A DNA stretch of 47,678 nt. Origin: Candidatus Kuenenia stuttgartensis. GTDB lineage: Bacteria; Pseudomonadota; Alphaproteobacteria; SMXS01. The position numbers were made by a program, and so were the translations under genes. The notes beneath the pieces are model-generated. The model did no database searches. It saw only the letters and a program-made list of their open reading frames with translations, and had not been told where the DNA came from. Location: the NCBI GenBank assembly GCA_943329845.2, contig CALQFM020000027.1, positions 1 through 47,678 of the forward strand. The letters run 5' to 3'. Shown here piece by piece: positions 43,108 to 47,678 of this stretch. Numbering within the stretch: the first letter of the stretch is position 1; each line of letters starts with the position of its first letter.

Positions 43108-43857
43108 ATGGCGACCGCCGCGACCAAGGATTCAGAACGCAGCCTCCCGCTGTTCTACAAGAAGCCGGAAGTGCTCCGCGCCGACAAGCACAAGAACATC
43201 AGCCTTGATCCCGAGGTGAAGTTCGATTTCGCGCGCACGGCCAACTCGTTGCCGATCAACGCCGCGGAAATGCCGCGTGCCGTGCGTCACTATCCGATCG
43301 TGTTTACCGACACGGTCAACCCGTTCCCCGTCGCCGTCGTCGGACTGCGCCAGGGTTCGAACCTGTTCATCGAGAAGGACGGCAGCTGGGCCAAGGGCAT
43401 CTACGCGCCGGCCTATGTGCGCCGTTTTCCATTCGTGTTCATGCGCAATGCGAACTCGCAGACGCTGACGCTGTGCATCGAACGCAACTCGTCCCGGGTG
43501 ATGGAGAACCGCGACAATCCCTTCTTCATCGACGGCAAGCGCACCGACGTGACCCAGAACGCGCTCAAGTTCTGCCAGGCCTACGAGGTCGAGCACCAGA
43601 AGACCGCCGAGGTCTCGAGGCTGCTTGCCAAGCACGACCTGTTCACCAGCAATCGCGGCACGTTCACGCTGGAGAGCGGCGAGAAGGTCTCGCTCACCGG
43701 ATTCAAGCTCGTCGACGAGAAGAAGGTCAACGACCTGCCTACCGCCGCCTTCGAGGAACTGCGCGCCGCCGGAGCGGTGCCGGTCATCTATTGCCACCTG
43801 CTGTCGATGCATAGCTGGCAGAACCTGATCTCCCGCGAGGACGCCAAGGGCATCTGA
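43108..43857 (+). CDS. SapC family protein
   Basis: ATG 43108 is used; ATG 43093 is 5 codons earlier. The approximately 249-residue protein shows the SapC family order: LPLFYKKPEVLRADKHKNISL, LPINAAEMPRAVRHYPIVFT, PVAVVGLRQGSNLFIEKDGSW and YAPAYVRRFPFVFM. The family name comes from a Campylobacter surface-array locus; many alphaproteobacteria carry it as a single gene and its role is not settled. It stands alone, with a hairpin 28 bases after the stop. Confidence 0.88.
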   Translation: MATAATKDSERSLPLFYKKPEVLRADKHKNISLDPEVKFDFARTANSLPINAAEMPRAVRHYPIVFTDTVNPFPVAVVGLRQGSNLFIEKDGSWAKGIYAPAYVRRFPFVFMRNANSQTLTLCIERNSSRVMENRDNPFFIDGKRTDVTQNALKFCQAYEVEHQKTAEVSRLLAKHDLFTSNRGTFTLESGEKVSLTGFKLVDEKKVNDLPTAAFEELRAAGAVPVIYCHLLSMHSWQNLISREDAKGI

Positions 43858-43884
43858 TCCGCCCTCAACCGGCTGGAATGGCGC

Positions 43885-43910
43885 GGGGCCGCATCGCAGG
43901 GTGCGGCCCC
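43885..43910. terminator. Hairpin between convergent SapC and SDR genes
   Basis: GGGGCCGCA (43885-43893) pairs with 43902-43910. Three weaker hairpins follow before 44005 (AGTGG/CCACT, CCAAGG/CCTTGG, GCTGAA/TTCAGC). None has a T run, so factor-dependent or bidirectional termination is likely. Confidence 0.5.
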
Positions 43911-44005
43911 GTTGCCGATCTGGACGCCGGAGTTGTTTCAGCGAGTGGCTCCGCCACTCTGGCATTGACGAGCACCAAGGCGCTTCCACCTTGGCTGAAA
44001 GCGCT

Positions 44006-44791
44006 TCAGCGAACCTGACCGCCATCGACCACGATGGTGGCGCCGGTCACGAAGCTGGCCCGGTCCGACGCCAGCCACAACGCTGCGTCCGCGATCTCCT
44101 CGACCCTGCCGAAGCGCTTGAGCGCGACTTCACGGTCGATCCAGCGCTGCCACGATTCCGGCCGGCTGGCGGTGATCTTCTCCCATCCCCCGCCCGGGAA
44201 CAGGATGTTGCCCGGCGCAATCGCGTTGACGCGGATGCCGTCCTTGCCCACCAGCTTGGCCATGGCGCAGGCGGCGTGGTTGATCGCCGCCTTGGTGGCC
44301 GCGTAGGGAATGGCGGTGCCCATGGCGTCGACGCCGGCGATCGACGAGATCATGATCACGTTGGCTCCGTCCCGGTCTCCGGGCGCGCGCTCCAGCATGC
44401 GTTTGATGGCGTCGCGGGCCAGGAACATGGAGCCGGTGAGGTTTTGTGCGATGTCCGCGTCCCAGTCGGCGTCGCTGACGTCCACGCCCAGCGGTGCCTT
44501 GCCGATGCCCACATTGGCGACGGCGCAGTGGATGGGGCCCAGCTTGGCCTCGGTGCGGTCGAGCGAGCGGCCGATATCCGCCGACCTGGTCATGTCGCCC
44601 GCCACCGCCACCACGTTGTCCTTGCCGGCAATGGCCGAGAGCGCGGCGCGCGCTTCCTCGAGCGACTCCTCGGTCCGGCCGGTGATGGCGACTTTCGCGC
44701 CCTCGCGTGCGAATGCCTCGGCCATGGCCCGGCCGATGCCGCGCGATGCGCCGGCGATGAATATCACCTTGTCCTTCAGCCCCAGTTCCAT
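44006..44791 (-). CDS. Short-chain dehydrogenase/reductase (SDR)
   Basis: ATG 44791 has GGAGGA in front and gives 261 residues. The cofactor loop AGASRGIG (residues 14-21), the Ser strand MISSIAG and PYAATKAAI with catalytic Tyr and Lys are intact, and the C-terminus TGATIVVDGGQVR is typical. The usual NNAG is replaced by ANVG, an uncommon but tolerated change. It is an isolated oxidoreductase of unknown substrate. Confidence 0.9.
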   Translation of the reverse strand: MELGLKDKVIFIAGASRGIGRAMAEAFAREGAKVAITGRTEESLEEARAALSAIAGKDNVVAVAGDMTRSADIGRSLDRTEAKLGPIHCAVANVGIGKAPLGVDVSDADWDADIAQNLTGSMFLARDAIKRMLERAPGDRDGANVIMISSIAGVDAMGTAIPYAATKAAINHAACAMAKLVGKDGIRVNAIAPGNILFPGGGWEKITASRPESWQRWIDREVALKRFGRVEEIADAALWLASDRASFVTGATIVVDGGQVR

Positions 44792-44892
44792 TCGGTCCTC
44801 CGTTCGGTTGGCAGGCACTATGGCGTGCGCAGGCGGCCGACTCCAACAGAAGATGACGGGACGCCAGGCCGGGAATCATCTAGGCTGGCGCC

Positions 44893-45387
44893 ATGCCCGA
44901 CATGCTCGCCAAACTCTATGATCTGCCCGACCTCGACGAGGCGCTGGCCGGCATGGCGGCCGGCGGCATCGACGTCCGCCCGGCGCTGGTGCTCGAGAAA
45001 CCCGCGGTGCTGGCCTGGGTGGCGGCCCGGTTTCCCGGCTGGGTGGCCGAGGCCGACGTGTCGTTCTCGCGCCTCCCTGTCGCCTGCCACATCGCCGTCA
45101 AGGACAGGCAGTTGCTGGGGTTCGCCTGCTATGATGCCGCCGGCCGCAACTTTTTCGGGCCGATGGGGGTGGCGGAGACCGACCGCGGGCAGGGAGTGGG
45201 CCGGGTGCTGCTGCTGTCGGTCTTGCATGCGCAGCGCGCGCAGGGTTATGCCTATTCCATCATCGGCGGGGTTGGTCCGGCTGATTTTTATGCACGTACG
45301 GTCGGTGCCGTGCTGATCGACGGGTCGGAGGCCGGATTGCTGGCGCCGCTCGTCGCCGGGAAAACCTTAATTAACTCAACTCGATAG
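44893..45387 (+). CDS. GNAT-fold acetyltransferase-like protein
   Basis: The 164-residue protein has a GNAT core: strand HIAVKDRQLLGFACYDAAGRNFFGPMGVAETDRGQGVGRVLLLSVL, with the acetyl-CoA loop RGQGVG, and a C-terminal YSIIGGVGPADFYARTVGA. The N-terminal helical part (LAGMAAGGIDVRPALVLEKPAVLAWVAARF) is not recognised. The substrate is unknown. It is divergent from the SDR and 154 bases ahead of the kinase gene. Confidence 0.78.
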   Translation: MPDMLAKLYDLPDLDEALAGMAAGGIDVRPALVLEKPAVLAWVAARFPGWVAEADVSFSRLPVACHIAVKDRQLLGFACYDAAGRNFFGPMGVAETDRGQGVGRVLLLSVLHAQRAQGYAYSIIGGVGPADFYARTVGAVLIDGSEAGLLAPLVAGKTLINSTR

Positions 45388-45494
45388 GGCCAAATTCCCG
45401 GCCCTTCCGACACCGGAACATTTTGTGACCGGCAACGCTTGCTGCGGCGCAGAATCTTTGCTGATTCCCATTGTCTGCACTAGAGTTAAGCCGC

Positions 45495-45545
45495 ATGGAG
45501 GTTGCCTTTCAGGATTCAGGCGAAAGGCGCAGGAGGCTTGCATGA
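45495..45545 (+). CDS. Possible 16-codon leader peptide overlapping the kinase start
   Basis: ATG 45495 opens MEVAFQDSGERRRRLA and stops at TGA 45543, overlapping the kinase ATG as ATGA. The kinase ribosome-binding site AGGAGG lies inside this frame. Translation of the leader would clear structure and couple to the kinase. Its own ribosome-binding site is weak, so this is tentative. Confidence 0.2.
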   Translation: MEVAFQDSGERRRRLA

Positions 45546-47678
45546 CTGCTGAGACTACGGAGACCAAGTCGATCGGCCGCTATCTGGTCGATGGCATGAT
45601 CGGCGAAGGCGCCATGGCCGAGGTCTTCAAGGCCTACGATCCCGAGATTGATCGCACCGTTGCGATCAAGGTCCTCAAGGATGCGCTCTGCATCGACGAG
45701 GAATACATGAACCGGTTCCTGCGCGAGGCGCGGGCGGCCGGCGCCATCTCGCATCCCAACATCGTCACCATCTTCGACGTGGGCCGCGTCGGGCGTAAGC
45801 CATACATCACCATGGAGTTCCTGGAGGAGCTCACGCTCAGCGACCTTCTTGAGAAGAACGAGAAGATTCCGCTCAAGCGCATCGTTTCCATCGGCATCCA
45901 GCTCGCCCAGGCGCTGGATTACGCCCATCGCCTCGGCATCATCCACCGCGACATCAAGCCGGCGAACATTCTGTTCATGCGCGGCAGCGAGAACATCAAG
46001 GTCGCCGACTTCGGTATCGCCCGGCGCGACAGCGGCGACGACATGGGCAAGACCCATGCGGGCACCGTGCTGGGCACGCCGCGTTACATGTCGCCGGAAC
46101 AGGCGCTGGGCGACAAGATCGACGGGCGCTCGGACCTGTTCTCGGTCGGCGTTATTCTCTACGAGCTGTTCACCGGCGCCAAGGCGTTCAATGCCAGCAC
46201 CATGACCTCGCTGCTGCTGCAGATCACCCAGCAGGACCCCGAGCCGATCAAGAAGACGGCCCCGGAACTGCCCGTCGGCCTGCAGCGCATCGTCACAAAG
46301 CTGCTCAACAAGCGGCCGGAGAAGCGTTACCAGACCGGTGCCGAACTCGCGGAAGCGTTGCAGCGCGAGCTCAACGTGCTGCTCGACCAGGAGCAGGAGG
46401 CCGCCGCCAACAAGTACATCCCGCTCAAGGTCAAGTGGGCGGCGGGCATGGGCGGCATCCTGGCGGTGTTCATGATCGCGGCCATGTTCACCGTGTTCCA
46501 TTTCCAGGGCAAGGCCATCCAGGAGCAGGAGCTGGATTCCGGCTCGTCACTGGCCAAGTTCATCGCCACGGAATCCGCCATTCCCGTGCTGAGCGAGGAC
46601 TGGATCAGGCTGGAGACCTTCGTCCAGGACGCCAGCGAGCGCGATACCTTCGCCAATCTCGCCGTTGTCGACCATACCGGCACCATCCGCGCCGCCAGCG
46701 ATCCGTCGCTGGCCGGAAAGCCCTATGTGGCGCCCAAGAGCATGGAGATTCTGAAGCGGTCGCCTGACGTCACCGCGTCCTCCGTCGAACTGGCGAACGG
46801 CGCCAGCGTGTTCAGCTTCGACACGCCGATCCTGTTTCAGAACAAGGAGGTCGGCCGCATCTACATGAGCACCTCGAAGGCCGGGCTGGACCGGGTAATG
46901 GCCATTACCCGGCTGCTGATGATGGGCGTGGTGGTGCTCACGGTCGCCGCCGTGGTGGTAATGCTGTACGTCTTCGGCGGCCTGATCGCCAAGCCGATGA
47001 AGCGGCTGCGCCAGGTCATGCTGGCGGTAGCCGCCGGCGACTTCGACCAGCGCATCTCGGAAGTCCGGCGCGACGAAATCGGCGAGTTGTTCAACACGTT
47101 CAACCGCATGACCGAGGCGCTCAGCGGCCTTGTCGCCAAGCACGCCGCCGAGGCCGCCAATGTGCCCGACGTCTCGAGCAGGCCGATCCCCGCCATGTGG
47201 CGGGACGACGACGATTCGCCGTCAGCCGATGGCGATCTGACCACCATATCGGCCGGCCCGGCCGTGCGGCCGGTGATCGACGCTACCCTGATCGCGCCGG
47301 CCGGCGCGTCGGCGCCGGCTCCCAGCAGCGACAACCCGTTCCTGGAAGCCGATCCGTTCAACGAGAACGAGCCGGTGCATGAGAACGATCCGTTCGCCGA
47401 TGCGCCCGACGACACCGGTGCGGCGGCGCGGTCGAAGAGAAGCGCTGACCACATGGCGATGACGAGGATCCTCACGCGGCTGGCTTCCGCGATGGCGTTC
47501 GCGGCGCTGGTCGCCGGCTGCGCCACCGAGCAGGTCCGGGTCGAAGCGCCGCGCGAGACCGTGGTCGCGCGCACCGATGAATTCGTCCTGGTCCGCGCGG
47601 GCGCCAAGGACACGCCGCGCACGCTGGCGAAGACCTATCTCAACGACGAGAACAAGTTCGGCGCGATCACCAGCGCGA
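45542..47678 (+). CDS. Membrane Ser/Thr protein kinase with sensor and HAMP tail (runs off window)
   Basis: ATG 45542 follows AGGAGGCTTGC. An N-terminal PknB-like kinase (residues about 14-285) has the glycine loop IGEGAMAEV, VAIK Lys43, the HRDIKPAN Asp137 and DFG Asp156, and an activation loop ending GTPRYMSPEQ. A membrane helix (WAAGMGGILAVFMIAAMF, about 299-320) leads to a periplasmic Cache-like sensor of about 130 residues. A second helix (about 452-477) and a HAMP domain (about 482-530, GDFDQRISEVRRDEIGELF) follow. An acidic, Pro/Asn-rich cytosolic linker comes next. The frame then runs without a stop into a lipoprotein-like signal and LysM-like stretch up to the window end. With kinase first and HAMP last, the signal would pass from sensor back to the N-terminal kinase or out to the linker. 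Seen: all motifs and the open frame. Inferred: the mechanism. Confidence 0.88.
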   Translation, partial: MTAETTETKSIGRYLVDGMIGEGAMAEVFKAYDPEIDRTVAIKVLKDALCIDEEYMNRFLREARAAGAISHPNIVTIFDVGRVGRKPYITMEFLEELTLSDLLEKNEKIPLKRIVSIGIQLAQALDYAHRLGIIHRDIKPANILFMRGSENIKVADFGIARRDSGDDMGKTHAGTVLGTPRYMSPEQALGDKIDGRSDLFSVGVILYELFTGAKAFNASTMTSLLLQITQQDPEPIKKTAPELPVGLQRIVTKLLNKRPEKRYQTGAELAEALQRELNVLLDQEQEAAANKYIPLKVKWAAGMGGILAVFMIAAMFTVFHFQGKAIQEQELDSGSSLAKFIATESAIPVLSEDWIRLETFVQDASERDTFANLAVVDHTGTIRAASDPSLAGKPYVAPKSMEILKRSPDVTASSVELANGASVFSFDTPILFQNKEVGRIYMSTSKAGLDRVMAITRLLMMGVVVLTVAAVVVMLYVFGGLIAKPMKRLRQVMLAVAAGDFDQRISEVRRDEIGELFNTFNRMTEALSGLVAKHAAEAANVPDVSSRPIPAMWRDDDDSPSADGDLTTISAGPAVRPVIDATLIAPAGASAPAPSSDNPFLEADPFNENEPVHENDPFADAPDDTGAAARSKRSADHMAMTRILTRLASAMAFAALVAGCATEQVRVEAPRETVVARTDEFVLVRAGAKDTPRTLAKTYLNDENKFGAITSA
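47453..47678 (+). other. Lipoprotein-signal plus LysM-like segment in frame with the kinase
   Basis: From ATG 47453 (or 47459) the frame reads MTRILTRLASAMAFAALVAGC, a lipobox with Cys at kinase residue 660, then a LysM-like LVRAGAKDTPRTLAKTYLNDENKFGAI. This looks like the start of a separate lipoprotein gene (for example a LysM/polysaccharide-deacetylase type), yet no stop codon separates it from the kinase. The upstream GAAGAGAAG is a weak ribosome-binding site. It could be an internal start, a true fusion, or the result of a lost stop or frameshift. Confidence 0.45.

Overview
The window looks like part of a GC-rich alphaproteobacterial chromosome. This rests on gene content (a LapG-like BTLCP protease, SapC, a DUF6515 protein, DHA2/EmrA pumps, EthD, SnoaL and P450 degradative genes) and on uniformly high third-position GC. 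No rRNA, tRNA, CRISPR array, transposase or integrase was seen, so the genus cannot be fixed.

Layout. (a) 1-4.5 kb: a 5'-truncated M50 site-2-protease-like gene, then a minus-strand operon of SDR, Baeyer-Villiger-type flavin monooxygenase and SnoaL protein, then a small sulfotransferase-family protein. (b) 4.6-10.6 kb: signalling. A multi-PAS hybrid histidine kinase seems to have lost its 5' end. It is followed by a clear cyclic-di-GMP-I (GEMM-I) riboswitch directly upstream of a periplasmic LapG-like transglutaminase-fold protease, a strong terminator, and an OmpR-type response regulator. (c) 10.7-13.1 kb: a GT4 glycosyltransferase with a YbhN/UPF0104-type membrane protein. (d) 13.1-18.5 kb: a catabolic block with a group II truncated haemoglobin, an acyl-CoA ligase and two coupled EthD paralogues on minus, and a divergent cytochrome P450 plus an AhpD/CMD protein on plus.

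(e) 18.5-36.9 kb: a Wzx/Wzy-type exopolysaccharide locus. It holds GalE, an outer-membrane beta-barrel, a short Wza/OPX protein, a Wzc-type tyrosine autokinase, two GT4 enzymes, a Wzy-like polymerase, a WecG/TagA/CpsF transferase, a Wzx flippase and a WcaJ-type initiating transferase. Four sulfotransferase-fold proteins and a pectate-lyase-like beta-helix protein are embedded in it, so the predicted product is a sulfated polymer. Gene orientation flips several times. One plus-strand gene (25897) is cut short where a minus-strand lyase/sulfotransferase cassette begins, which suggests modular assembly.

(f) 37-47.7 kb: a repeat-rich DUF6515 protein, an iron superoxide dismutase, an ECF sigma factor, an EmrA/EmrB pump pair, SapC, an SDR, a GNAT-like protein, and a Ser/Thr kinase with a TM-sensor-TM-HAMP tail. 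The kinase frame continues without a stop into a lipoprotein-signal plus LysM-like segment at the window edge.

The observations most worth following are the c-di-GMP riboswitch over a LapG-like protease, the sulfated-EPS locus with its short-OPX/beta-barrel export pair, and the kinase-to-lipoprotein read-through frame.
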